A stretch of 64,000 bases of DNA from Sesamum alatum (Eukaryota; Streptophyta; Magnoliopsida; Lamiales; Pedaliaceae): NCBI GenBank assembly GCA_034509735.1, contig JACGWO010000010.1, forward strand, positions 11,049,193 through 11,113,192, read 5' to 3'. The position numbers and the translations under genes are program-made. Numbering within the stretch: the first letter of the stretch is position 1; every line of letters starts with the position of its first letter. The notes under the pieces were generated by a model that did not search any database, was not told where the DNA came from, and saw only the letters and a list, made by a program, of their open reading frames with translations. This document shows, piece by piece, positions 1-11,793 of this stretch.

Positions 1-539
1 ACCAAGAAATCAGAAAAATTCAAGCTCAGGTGAATGGGCAATGACATTTTGGTAGCTGATTATTCTGATAGGACTGGTAAAGAGTAGCTCACACTCTAGC
101 TTACTTTGGCCGAAGGACTATAATACTGGCACTGTGTGATACTTTTCTTGTATAACAATTTTTGAACTGTGTGTAATTCCGTGTGGCTTTGCGATTTTTT
201 CTTTTTCTCCTAATCTTTTTGGTTACCATCTTCAATGATATAATTGATTCCTCAAGCACTGTCATTCATTGAATATCAAGAATCTTCACATTATAGGCAA
301 GGTTTTCGGAGTCATAAAATTAACAATAGTCGTCCAGATTTCTTTACGGATATTTCCTCTTTTGATGTAAACGAGTTTGTCTGTAGATCCATTACTTCCT
401 TTGTACCCAAGAACATCTTTTGTATTAATGTAATGCTTCCTAGTTTTTGTTTAAAATAATAAATACATAATGACTGAGTATGACCATTAGAGGTGTTCAA
501 TACAATCGTTGTAACCCAACCAACCGTTCAACTCAAATC
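1..539. other. Left flank without a supported gene
   Basis: No open frame here has a recognisable domain. The stretch is T-rich and lies directly left of element A. Around 85-110 one frame reads VAHTLA, which faintly resembles the end of a plant RNase H-like domain, but the surrounding frame is broken and I would not call it. The last five bases, AAATC, are the left half of element A's imperfect target duplication. Confidence 0.3.
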
Positions 540-2735
540 TGTTAGAATAGGTGACCAGAAAGCCAATAGGTTTGGCGATTTGTAACCTATTATACAACTC
601 GATGTAATTGTAATATTATTATGTGATGAATAAAGTGAGTGTTCGTCACTATTGGTAGCTACTTTGTTGTGCTCACTTTACATTTGTTAAAACGGTGTTT
701 AACTTATATCGCAACAAAGCCCACAGACCATGGATATGCAGTTGGGCCACGCATTGGATGGTGGTCATGAAACCAACTGATTAAGAGTTGGGTCTGAAAC
801 ATTCCAAGTCGAGGACCTCGAGATAGGGCATCGAGAGTCCTATTGAGACTTGCGTCAAGAGTCGTGTTCATTGGATGAGTGCCGTGTTTCATCGGCGGTA
901 GGCGTGGGACGCCTACACGATCTTGATGGGTTGGTCGACTGGGGTCGAGCCGACTGGACTGACTCGCGGGGATCATCATATGGAAGCCTTGGAGGCTTGG
1001 TCGGTATGATTGGATTCCCCGGTTCCGATAGTACGGGAGTAATCCTCAGACTTGAGGAATCATGGCAGTCACGTGCACAGGACGGCTGTATCTTGGATCT
1101 GGTGAGAGGTGATCATTCTGTAAGATGATCATTATAAGTCTTGTCCAGTGCAGTCGGAATGTGTAGCGAGGACGGTGGATTCCAAGAAGAGGATCCGTCC
1201 CCTGTTAGTTTATGACAGAGGTATCTCCTATGCACTCGGAGACACGTACATGCTGTTTGAAGCTGTGGCCACAGTGGTTGGTCGAACAGGGAATGGTTTC
1301 CTGTGTCGATGCAATGAAGCATACGTAGTCTCGAGTATTAAGCATAGATGCCTAGTCAAGGATGGGAACCGACGCCCAATTCCATACCCTAGACTAAGGC
1401 CGGGAGACGGTAGACGGAAGGATCGTACCCGTACGGAATCGGCGCCTAAATGTTCACGCCAATTCACCTAGTCTCTAGTGCCATGGACCGTTGCTAGACG
1501 GCCACCCATGGTAACGGGCCCTTGTGGGACACGGGCCCAAGTCTAGCTGAGGGTGAACCTAAAGGGTCACACACAAATCACCGAGGAGGTTGAGAGATCG
1601 ACTTGGAGTCAATCTCAAAGGATAAAATAAGTAATTGGATTACTTAAGGGAAATTCCATTGGATGGACGGGCCGATATTGTATCGGGCTTTCATTTAATC
1701 GGTAAATTGGATTTTCGATTAAATATGAAAAGTTGAGATGTTGAGACGTTGGCAACGAGAATAATTTAAGTGGACATTAAATTGGATTTAATATTGGGTT
1801 CGTCGCAATTGGATTACGATAAAACCCGGTCCGTTAAATTATACCCGAGAGGAGAAATAATTCCTAATTTGGAATAGGAAGAAGTTGGACTTCTTTCCTT
1901 AATTAAACATATCCGACATGCTCCTTTGGAGGGAGCAAAATCAGCCATGTTGCATGCTAGGTGGTATGTTGACTTGTCTCTTTTTGGAAAGAGACAAATC
2001 AACTCCAATCAAGCTCTTCCCTTTTGGTATGATTTGATCATACCATAAATTTTGGTAGGCTTGATTGAAGAATTGATGGTGATTGATTGGAATGAATCTA
2101 GACATCCTTGGATGAACCTAGACACATTCCAATAATCACATTAATTATGTATATATATTAGAATATACAACACCTAGCATAAGTGATTCATTATTCATCT
2201 TTTTCTAGGAAAAAGAGAAGACAAAAATCCTCTCCTCTCTCTCAATTTTCGTGCTCCCTCCCTCTCTTACACTTGTGTTCTTCACTTGATTTTGAATCAA
2301 GAAGAAGAACAAAGTAGGTTTAAGAGAACACTAATTCATAGTGTTCTTCTCTTAAACCGATTCCTTCCTAAACCCGTTCTTTTCTAGCAAGAAGAACGTG
2401 TGTTTCTTCCGGTGTGGTGTGGATCACCTTTGGAGAATCCATACGTTTGGATTTCGTGAGCATTCCGGAGAAGGAACAACGCTAGTAGTCGGGAGCATAC
2501 GCTAAACAATCAAAGGTAACGGTTTATTACGTTTTGATTGATTTCATTTGTATATCTATGCCCTATGTGTTTAAATATATGTTTTAATATTTACACATCC
2601 TACATCGAACGCCCGTTTGAGCACCCAAGGGTACACCCCTTGGGATTCGCGTATTTTGAATTTTATTTAAATTTACGCACTTCCTCGCTTTTCTCGCTTC
2701 CGCTCGTGCTCCCGGGCGGATCCACTTGTCCTTCA
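540..2735 (+). repeat. 5' LTR of element A
   Basis: This 2196-bp repeat is bounded by TG and CA and matches 8482-10707 along its whole length. It holds an AT-rich TATA region near 2145-2160 and ends two bases before the primer-binding site. Relative to the 3' LTR it lacks a 25-bp palindrome near 1752. A block shared with all other LTR types here (conserved CCATGG and GGTAACGG) lies at 1466-1517. Confidence 0.95.
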
Positions 2736-2737
2736 AG

Positions 2738-2749
2738 TGGTATCAGAGC
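2738..2749 (+). other. Primer-binding site of element A (tRNA-iMet)
   Basis: TGGTATCAGAGC is complementary to the 3' end of plant initiator tRNA-Met, the usual primer for plant Copia and many Gypsy elements. It lies two bases after the LTR end, which fixes that boundary. Confidence 0.95.
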
Positions 2750-2987
2750 CCGGTTCGATGTAAGGGGCATAGATCTATGTGTTTGGCATGATCTACTTGC
2801 TTTTAAATGGCTTTATTGGCATGTTAGATTACGTAAATATATGAATAATATGATGATTCAATTGTTTGGATTTAATGGACTTTTGGCATGCTTAATTTTG
2901 TTAGATTGGATCTAAAATTGCATGCTTATTTTCAGAATAATATTAATTTTATTGTGCTGAAACAGTTTAAAAAAAAAAAAAAATTTT

Positions 2988-3131
2988 GGTCGGGCCGGCA
3001 GTGGCCGCGCGCATGCGCGCGGACGCTGCGCACAGGCGCGCGCGCTGTGCGCAGCCGGCCGCTGCTGGCCGAGGGCCAGCGCGCGGCACAGCGCGCGCGC
3101 GCGGCCGGCCAGCCAGCACAACGGCTGGGCC
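2988..3131. repeat. GC-rich hairpin block in the leader of A
   Basis: This CpG-dense stretch sits in otherwise AT-rich DNA. It contains a perfect 11-bp stem, GCTGCGCACAG at 3025-3035 against CTGTGCGCAGC at 3045-3055, with the alternating loop GCGCGCGCG. A second short stem, CTGGC/GCCAG, follows. Comparable blocks occupy the same place in elements C, D and G. Confidence 0.85.
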
Positions 3132-4447
3132 GTTTTGTGCCTTTTTCGACTTTTTTCGGAAAATTCGATTTTCTGTATTTTCTGCACAATATTCTGAAAA
3201 TATTTTAATTTTGCATTTTTGATTTTGGGATAATTGGATTATTCCTTGAATTAAATTTACTTAATTAATTTGGGATTAATACATGCATTGGATGCATTGT
3301 TTAAAATGTCCATTAAATTTCAAATTTGAATTTTGCATATTATTTGTATGTTTATGCTTTTGTGATGTTGGACATCACTTGGATATTTGGAATATCCATT
3401 GGTTTTATTGCATGATTATTTGGAATAATTATGTTATATGTGAGTTGATGGAATCAACATGGGATGATCACAAAGCCCTAGACCTTGTGTATGGATGAAT
3501 GAATGTTTATTTATTTTCTGTTGGGTGGGGCCTGCGTGCCTCTTGTTTTTGGGACTATCATCTCCCGTATTTTCAGCCTCATGATGTTAAGGCTTATTTT
3601 CTTTATTACCGATGCATTACTTTCAGTTGTAATGAGAGTAGATAGGATTGATGAGGTTTCAATTTTAACAAGCAATTGGGGTCGGAGACCCCAAGGAGGA
3701 GCATCAAGGCGTGAAACAAGAAGCACTTCAAGGCCCATTGGAATGACAATAGGTATATTACTATTGTAATAATTTAGGACCACCCTAGACAGACCATAGA
3801 CTCACTGCAGGCTCAGTGGGTCGCATAGGTTGGGCTTGTGATCATCCTAACAGGGGTATGCTATGTTTTATGCATGCGGCGTTTTTTATTTATCGCTTTA
3901 AATATTGGATATTTATGCATGCTAAAACACCATAATGTGATGAGGTCTCGGTCACACTTAAACTCTCATTTGGTTGGACCAAATTAAATATTAGGTCCAG
4001 AACGGACTTGGATCAAAATGGTATTTTGGTCTGTCCGAGCCTTCCATCCACAGCAATGTGGTGAGGAAGCTACCACTACCCAAGTGTGGTCTCACGAGTC
4101 GTGGCACACTTGGAATAGGGGAAAGCTGCACTATTGTTGTGAACAAAAAGATTTCACTCGCTGTTTCCCTGTCTCACGAGTCGTGGGGGGCGACAGTTTG
4201 AGGCATGATTTGGTTGATGGGTCGGGCCAACACTGAGTAACATGGTTCGCTTGGAGTCCTCGGGACCATGTGAATAGGTGAGGCAAAATATCTTGGGAAT
4301 CTCATTGGATGAGAATGATATTGGATATCTCCCACAAGGTCTTCTTCATGTGAATCGTAAAAACGGGGCATGGAGATTACGCTTGTGGATCCCAAGCCCA
4401 CTAGGAAATGGTTTCCCAAAACTCCGCTTGAGAGTGGCGGACTTTCG

Positions 4448-4455
4448 TATAAATA
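4448..4455 (+). promoter_or_regulatory. TATA box inside the leader of A
   Basis: TATAAATA lies 105 bp upstream of the gag ATG in a conserved context (CGTATAAATAGTGGGAG) that also occurs in C (49533-49540) and D (42629-42636). It could be a second, internal promoter for a short gag-pol transcript. Transcription from it is inferred. Confidence 0.5.
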
Positions 4456-4552
4456 GTGGGAGGGTTAAAGACTAAAAGACCAAGTCTTCAACTTGAACAA
4501 TAATATTACCATCATCTGCTAATTTCTGCTTTACATTTTAATTAATGTAGAT

Positions 4553-7500
4553 ATGTCTAAGAACCCGTTAACCATGATTCTTGAGACTAACAAATTCAAC
4601 GGAACGAACTACTCGGACTGGCTGAGAAACCTGAGGATTGTCCTCGGTTTCGAGAACCAAGGCTACGTCTTGGACGAGCCGCCACCGAGCAACTTACCGG
4701 AGGGGTCCACGCCGAAGAACGTTTGACGTTCGAGAAATGGCATGAGGACAACCGGAAAGTACGCAGTATCATACTGGCTTCGATGTCTAACGACATCCTG
4801 AAGCAGTATGAGAGGCTGGACAACGTCTCCGCCATAATGCTCCGCATGAACGAGGTTTATGCGGTTCCGGATAGGCATATTAGATATGCCGCCACAAAAG
4901 CATTCTTTGGCACCAAGCTCGCTGAAGGAGCGTCTGTACAGAGTCATGGGGTCAAGATGCTCTCCCTAGTGGAGAAACTCGAGGACCTTAAAGTTGGGCT
5001 TAACAATGACACGTACATTGACGTGATCCTCCAGTCGCTTCCTCCATCCTATGACCCGTTTGTTGTAAACTACAACATGAACGGACTTGAGAAGTCTATT
5101 CATGAGTTGATCAACATGCTGGTCCAATACGAGGCAACGACCCACAAGTCGGCGCCGGCGGTATTGATAGGAGAGGCTTCGACCTCCAAGGCGAATGGCA
5201 AGAGGGCCGGACGCTGGAAGAGGAAGAAGGGCAAAGGGAAGACGGTTGTGGCCCCTGCTCACGCTCCGGGCGTCCCTGTTGCTCCGGTTGGACAAAGCAA
5301 AGGGAAAAGGAAGGCCCGTGGTTCTCAGCGGTCCAAGGCAAATGATGTCTGCATGGATTGCCAAGGGAAAGGGCATTGGAAGAGGGAGTGCCCACAACTC
5401 CTCTCCAACCCAGGTGTGTTTGTGGTTGAAGTTAATATGATTACTAATTCTGCTTCATAGGTATTGGATACCGGGTGTGGTGCTCACATCTGCAATGATT
5501 TGCAGGCACTGCAAAGAAGCAGAAGGCTAACCAAGGATGAGATGATCCTGAGGCTAGGCGATGGCAAGGCCGTTGCTGCGGAGGCCGTAGGATCACTAGA
5601 GTTAGCCATTAGTAGTCATGTTAGGATTGTACTGAACGACTGTTTCTATGTACCTAGCATGAATTAAAAATATTGTTTCCATCCCGGTCCTTGATAAGGA
5701 GGGATATGAATTTACCATCAATGAAAACGGTTTTTTCATTATCAAAGATGGTATTTCTCATTTGCTTGGTACATTGGTCAACGGTCTGTACATACTTCAA
5801 CAGTCTAATTGGATTATGACTGCAGAACACAAACGAAAACGTGATGATCATAATAACGCACAGATATGGCATGCGAGGTTAGGTCATATCTCTAAAGATA
5901 GGATAAGAAGGTTGGTGGACTCCAAGAGTCTAGAAATAGACGATTTGGACAACCTACCGACCTGCGAATCCTGTCTAAAGGGAAAGATGACCAAGAAACC
6001 CTTTGTTGGACAAAGTACGCTAGCCAGTGGTCTGTTGGATTTGATCCATACAGATGTCTGTGGTCCACTAAATACTCAGGCTAGAGGTAGGTACTCGTAC
6101 TTCATAACCTTTACCGATGATCACTCACGGTATGGTTATGTTTACCTGATGAGGTATAAGTCTGAAGCCTTTGGAAGGTTTAAGGAATACAGACTTGAAG
6201 TAGAGAACCAAACCGGTCGAAAGATCAAAGCACTTCGGTCGGACCGAGGTGGAGAGTATTTGAGTGGTGAGTTTACTGATTATCTAAAAGAGAATGGGAT
6301 TCTCTCTCAGTGGACCCCTCCTGGAACACCGCAGCTTAACGGTGTGTCTGAAAGGAGGAATCGGACCTTGTTGGACATGGTCCGATCCATGATGAGTTTT
6401 ACTGAACTACCCCTTTCCTTCTGGGGATACGCTCTTGAGACGGCGGCCAAAGTTTTGAACTTGGCGCCATCTAAAAGGGTATCCCAGACGCCATATGAGA
6501 TATGGCATGGCAAGCCTGCCTCCTACAAATACTTGAAAGTGTGCCCCGCATATGTCAAGAGATTAGTGGGAGATAAACTGGACTCGAGGTCTAGTTTATG
6601 CAGGTTTATCGGCTATCCGAAAGAAACTGCGGGGTATTATTTCTATGATCCCTCCGAGCAAAAGGTTTTTGTCTCGCGAAACGCAGTGTTCTTGGAAAAA
6701 GGTTTTCCATCGGATAGTCGACGCGATGAGGTACTCCTTGAGGAATCAAGTGAGGTACCCATGAGGCGGCAGTGACATCTGAGCCAGTGGTTCCCACTGA
6801 TATTGTTCCAGTCCTCCGTAGGTCGGCCAGAGTATCCCACGCACCTGATAGGTATGGATTTCTGGGCCTGACCGGTCAGTTGGATAATGATCCAAAGACA
6901 TACGGAGAAGCAATGTCGGACATCGATTCGGACAAGTGGCTTGAGGCCATGAAATCCGAAATGGACTCGATGGGTACAAACAAGGTTTGGACCCTAGCAG
7001 ATCCACCCAAAGGGGTTAAAACCGTAGGGTGTAAATGGGTCTACAAACGTAAGCTTGGAGTTGACGGGGAGGTTACAACCTTCAAGGCCAGGCTTGTGGC
7101 GAAAGGTTACACTCAGCGACCCGGGGTCGATTTTGAGGAAAACCTACTCGCCTGTAGCAATGGCCAAGTCCATTCGGATACTACTTGCCATAGCAGCATG
7201 GTATGACTATGAAATATGGCAGATGGACGTGAAAACGGCTTTCCTCAACGGTTTCGTAGAGGAAGAGATCTATATGGATCAACCGGAAGGTTTCACAACT
7301 GTTGGAGAAGAGCAGAAGGTCTGCCGTCTCCAAAGGTCCATCTATGGCCTCAAACAAGCTTCCTGAAGCTGGAACATACGTTTTGATGAAGTCATACGGG
7401 GATATGATTTCATCAAGAATGAGTCCGATCCTTGTGTATACAAGAAGATCAGTGGGAGCTCAGTTGCGTTTTTGGTGCTTTACGTGGATGACATCTTGCT

Positions 7501-8467
7501 CATTGGGAATGATGCTAAGATGTTGGGTACCACTAAAGCTTTGTTGTCAACGCAATTCTCCATGAAGGATATGGGCGAGGCATCCTACATCCTTGGCATC
7601 AAGATCTACAGGGATAGATCTAAAAGGATGTTAGGAATGGCCCAGTCCTCGTACATTGAGAAAGTCTTGAAGAGATTCAAGATGGAGAACTCAAAAACGA
7701 GGATTCCTTCCAATGAGGCATGGAATTAAGTTATCCAAGAAGCAGTCTCCTAAGACTGATGAGGAGCTTAAACGGATGTTGGACATCCCCTATGCTTCAG
7801 CTGTAGGCAGCATACAGTATGCTGTTCAATGCATTAGACCTGATGTGGCTTTCGCTTTGAGCGTAACAAGTCGATATCAGTCGTGTGCCAGGGAGGCACA
7901 CTGGAGTGCAGTCAAGACTATCCTGAAGTACCTGAAAAGGACTAAGGATATGTTCTTGATCTACGGTAGTGGAGAGTTGATACTGGAAGGCTATAGCGAC
8001 GCTAGCTTCCAGTCGGATGACGATGATGCCAAGTCTCAGTCTGGTTATGTATTCAAACTTAATGGTGGCGTGGTTGCTTGGAAGAGTTCCAAGCAGGCTA
8101 CCACGGCGGACTCCACCACAGAGTCTGAAACATAGCAGCTTCGGAAGCTGCTAAGGAGGCGGTTTGGATGAAGAGCTATATCCAAGAGTTGGGTGTAGTA
8201 CCTAGCATCGCTGAGCCAGTGGTTATCTTCTGCGATAACAACGGGGCCATAGCGCAAGCAAAGGAACCGAGATCTCATCACCGATCCAAGCATATTCTTA
8301 GACGCTACCATCAGCTCAGAGAGATGGTTGGCAGGGGTGACGTTCGGATGGACCGAGTCAGCTCCACAGAAAACATAGCAGATCCACTTACTAAGCCCGT
8401 GTCGCAAGTTGCCCATACTCAGCATCTGGATAAGATGGGTTTGAGGTCTATGGGTGATTGGCTTTAG
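4553..8467 (+). pseudogene. Copia gag-pol of element A, multiply broken
   Basis: The frame opens with MSKNP, as in C and D. A one-base loss gives TGA at 4724. The following segment carries gag and an intact CX2CX4HX4C zinc knuckle (CMDCQGKGHWKREC). A TAG at 5458-5460 replaces the Trp before the protease motif LDTGCGAH. A one-base insertion near 5664 shifts the frame into integrase, which keeps HARLGH and CESC. Further shifts lie near 6768, 7137, 7700 and 8127, and a TGA near 7364 replaces an Arg codon in reverse transcriptase. The catalytic LYVDDILL and the RNase H segment (SDASFQSDDDDA) are readable. It ends RSMGDWL at 8467, just before the polypurine tract. No functional polyprotein can be made. 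Confidence 0.93.
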
Positions 8468-8481
8468 GTCAAGTGGGAGAT
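8468..8481 (+). other. Polypurine tract of element A
   Basis: AAGTGGGAGA sits directly before the 3' LTR and is the expected plus-strand priming site for reverse transcription. The same sequence precedes the 3' LTRs of D, E and F. Confidence 0.85.
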
Positions 8482-10707
8482 TGTTAGAATAGGTGACCAG
8501 AAAGCCAATAGGTTTGGCGATTTGTAACCTATTATACAACTTGATGTAATTGTAATATTATTATGTGATGAATAAAGTGAGTGTTCGTCACTATTGGTAC
8601 CTACTTTGTTGTGCTCACTTTACATTTGTTAAAACGGTGTTTAACTTATATCGCAACAAAGCCCACAGACCATGGATAACAACTCGTGCAGTTGGGCCAC
8701 GCATTGGATGGTGGTCATGAAACCAACTGATTAAGAGTTGGGTCTGAAACATTCCAAGTCGAGGACCTCGAGATAGGGCATCGAGAGTCCTATTGAGACT
8801 TGCGTCAAGAGTCGTGTTCATTGGATGAGTGCCCTGTTTCATCGGCGGCAGGCGTGGGACGCCTACACGATCTTGATGGGTTGGTCGACTGGGGTCGAGC
8901 CGACTGGACTGACTCGCGGGATCATCATATGGAAGCCTTGGAGGCTTGGTCGGTATGATTGGATTCCCCGGTTCCGATAGTACGGGAGTAATCCTCAGAC
9001 TTGAGGAATCATGGCAGTCACGTACACAGGACGGCTGTATCTTGGATCTGGCGAGAGGTGATCATTCTGTAAGATGATCATTATAAGCCTTGTCCAGTGC
9101 AGTCGGAATGTGTAGCGAGGACGGTGGATTCCAAGAAGAGGATCCGTCCCCTGTCAGTATATGACAGAGGTATCTCCTATGCACTCAGAGACACGTACAT
9201 GCTGTTTGAAGCTGTGGCCACAGTGGTTGGTCGAACAGGGAATGGTTTCCTGTGTCGATGCAATGAAGCATACGTAGTCTCGAGTATTAAGCATAGATGC
9301 CTAGTCAAGGATGGGAACTGTCGCCCAATTCCATACCCTAGACTAAGGCCGGGAGACGATAAACGGAAGGATCGTACCCGTACGGAATCGGCGCCTAAAT
9401 GTTCACGCCAATTCACCTAGTCTCTAGTGCCATGGACCGTTGCTAGAGGGCCACCCATGGTAACGGGCCCTTGTGGGACACGGGCCCAAGTCTAGCTGAG
9501 GGTGAACCTAAAGGGTCACACACAAATCACCGAGGAGGTTGAGAGATCGACTTGGAGTCAATCTCGAAGGATAAAATAAGTAATTGGATTACTTAAGGGA
9601 AATTCCATTGGATGGACGGGCCGATATTGTATCGGGCTTTCATTTAATCGGTAAATTGGATTTTCGATTAAATATGGAAAGTTGAGATGTTGAGACGTTG
9701 GATCTTTTAATTGGATTAAAAGATCAACGGGAATAATTTAAGTGGACATTAAATTGGATTTAATATTGGGTTCGTCGTAATTGGATTACGATAAAACCCG
9801 GTCCGTTAAATTATACCCGAGAGGAGAAATAATTCCTAATTTGGAATAGGAAGAAGTTGGACTTCTTCCCTTAATTAAACATAGCCGACATGCTCCCTTG
9901 GAGGGAGCAAAATCAGCCATGTTGCATGCTAGGTGGTATGTTGACTTGTCTCTTTTTGGAAAGAGACAAATCAACTCCAATCAAGCTCTTCCCTTTTGGT
10001 ATGATTTGATCATACCATAAATTTTGGTAGGCTTGATTGAAGAATTGATGGTGATTGATTGGAATGAATCTAGACATCCTTGGATGAACCTAGACACATT
10101 CCAATAATCACATTAATTATGTATATATATTAGAATATACAACACCTAGCATAAGTGATTCATAATTCATCTTTTTCTAGGAAAAAGAGAAGACAAAAAT
10201 CCTCTCCTCTCTCTCAATTTTCGTGCTCCCTCCCTCTCTTACACTTGTGTTCTTCACTTGATTTTGAATCAAGAAGAAGAACAAAGTAGGTTTAAGAGAA
10301 CACTAATTCATAGTGTTCTTCTCTTAAACCGATTCCTTCCTAAACCCGTTCTTTTCTAGCAAGAAGAACGTGTGTTTCTTCTGGTGTGGTGTGGATCACC
10401 TTTGGAGAATCCATACGTTTGGATTTCGTGAGCATTCCGGAGAAGGAACAACGCTAGTAGCCGGGAGCATACGCTAAACAATCAAAGGTAACGGTTTATT
10501 ACGCTTTGATTGATTTCATTTGTATATCTATGCCCTATGTGTTTAAATATATGTTTTAATATTTACACATCCTACATCGAACGCCCGGTTGAGCACCCAA
10601 GGGTACACCCCTTGGGATTCGCGTATTTTGAATTTTATTTAAATTTACGCACTTCCTCGCTTTTCTCGCTTCCGCTCGCGCTCCCGGGCGGATTCGCTTG
10701 TCCTTCA
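8482..10707 (+). repeat. 3' LTR of element A
   Basis: This 2226-bp copy of the LTR is 30 bp longer than the 5' LTR, mostly because it keeps a perfect palindrome, GATCTTTTAAT at 9701-9711 against ATTAAAAGATC at 9715-9725, that the 5' copy has lost. It ends TTCA, followed by AAATT. Confidence 0.95.
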
Positions 10708-11793
10708 AAATTATACCCCAATCAATGGGCTAACGATGGGCGTGGTTGGTCTATTGTAAGCAACAATAATAATAACGATTATATGCCCCACAAATAACGA
10801 GTATATGAGTTCAGTCAGGTTGATTTATTTGGACTTGAGCGGGGTGGATTTTGATTTCTGCAGGTTGGGAACGGGGACTTGCAAAAAAAAATATTTGCTT
10901 TCCGACACTCAAATTTGTAAGCAATTATGAGAGAATACACTTAAATGAAATAAGAAAATAATGAGAATTCATGTAGATGAGCATAAAGTGTGCTTAGTGT
11001 AAATTGAGATAAGTTTAAGAGATTTGTGTTCTTAGGAAGCGTTACCGACCCGGCCAGGGAGGCTGGTATTTATAGAGAGATCTCCCCGCTTTAGAGGGAC
11101 TCTTGAGGACCAAGGACTCTCGGAGGGTCAATTCCCGACCTTCTTGGAGTCCTGTTGGGTGCGGTTTCCTAAGACGTAGGGGGTGGTTGGAGATCCCGCC
11201 TAGATAGGATAAGGCCGGCCTATCCTTTCCAGACTTCCCTGCGAGGATAAGCTGCTTCTCGTGGGCCTTATGTCTGAGGCCTGCCTGGGCCCCTTCTTGA
11301 GTGTCATGGATGGAATTTGGGCCTCTTCTTGGGGGGGGGGGGGGGAGATGGTACTGGCCTGGCCTTCTCCTAGGTTGGGTTGGAGTCTCCCTCGAACCCT
11401 CGTGTTGGGTCGAGGCATCAAATGGGCCTTCCTTCGTCAGCGGGCCTCGAACTTGGGCCATTGTATTTTGGGCATATCAATCGGTCCCCCTACTCTGAGG
11501 GGGAAGAAACATCTTCAATACCCCTTAGAGTAGCAATCTTCTTCTTAGGGGAGTAGAAAATATAGCCTTTGATCTAGGCGAGAGAGTCTGGGATACGCCT
11601 CCTTCATCATTAAGGTAGGCGAAACAGTTGAGGGAGAAGATGAGGAGGAGCCTGAGGCAGGGGGATCATCTCCCGACAGAGAGAGGGGCGAGCCTTCGGA
11701 GGAGAAAATGAAGAGTTTGGAGCGAGCCCGGCCCCAGTGGAGAGCGCTTCCTTTTTCCGGCAGCGGGTGTAGCTAGGTTGTGGGAGGAGTATG
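10708..11793 (-). other. Degraded LTR-like stretch between A and an inverted LTR fragment
   Basis: No protein domain is found. On the minus strand a TATA box (TCTATAAATACC, around 11064-11078) is followed by sequence that looks like the R-U5 part of a plant Gypsy LTR, including TTGAGTGTCGG near 10905. I infer an old LTR of an unidentified Gypsy family, minus orientation, about 10850-11550. An uninterrupted run of 15 G lies at 11331-11345. Open frames on both strands here are GC-driven and unconvincing. Confidence 0.35.

Larger units (their letters stand above)
2750..4552 (+). other. Untranslated leader of element A
   Basis: About 1.8 kb separates the primer site from the gag ATG with no conserved reading frame. 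It holds a GC-rich hairpin block (2988-3131), a hairpin at 3799-3822 with loop CAGGCT, two perfect CACGAGTCGTG palindromes at 4093-4103 and 4175-4185, and a TATAAATA box at 4448-4455. The last three recur in elements C and D in the same order and spacing. Small open frames here are not conserved between elements. Confidence 0.8.
540..10707 (+). mobile_element. Copia LTR retrotransposon, element A (full length, coding decayed)
   Basis: A complete Ty1/Copia structure is visible in order: 5' LTR, primer-binding site, 1.8 kb untranslated leader, gag, protease, integrase, reverse transcriptase, RNase H, polypurine tract and 3' LTR. Integrase before reverse transcriptase is the Copia order. Both LTRs start TGTTAGAATAGGTGACC and end TTCA. 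The flanking bases are AAATC on the left and AAATT on the right, a 5-bp target duplication with one mismatch. The LTRs differ at many single positions and by a 25-bp hairpin, and gag-pol carries at least six lesions. This is an old, inactive copy. The clade inside Copia cannot be fixed by eye; the long LTR and gag style recall the Angela/TAR/Tork group. Confidence 0.95.

Noticed and set aside
1..539. Possible tail of a non-LTR retrotransposon RNase H domain
   Set aside because: Only a few residues (VAHTLA) fit, the frame is broken, and no other part of such an element is present.
1148..1471. A 107-codon frame (MQSECVARTVDSKKRIR) present in the A LTRs and in the E LTR at 56969-57292
   Set aside because: It is kept only because the LTRs are copies of each other. 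The opposite strand is also open, and there is no independent sign of coding. A codon-level test on more LTRs would be needed.
11042..11461. A 139-codon minus-strand frame, proline- and arginine-rich
   Set aside because: It overlaps an LTR-like stretch with a TATA box and a G15 run; no domain is recognised and a plus-strand frame is equally open.
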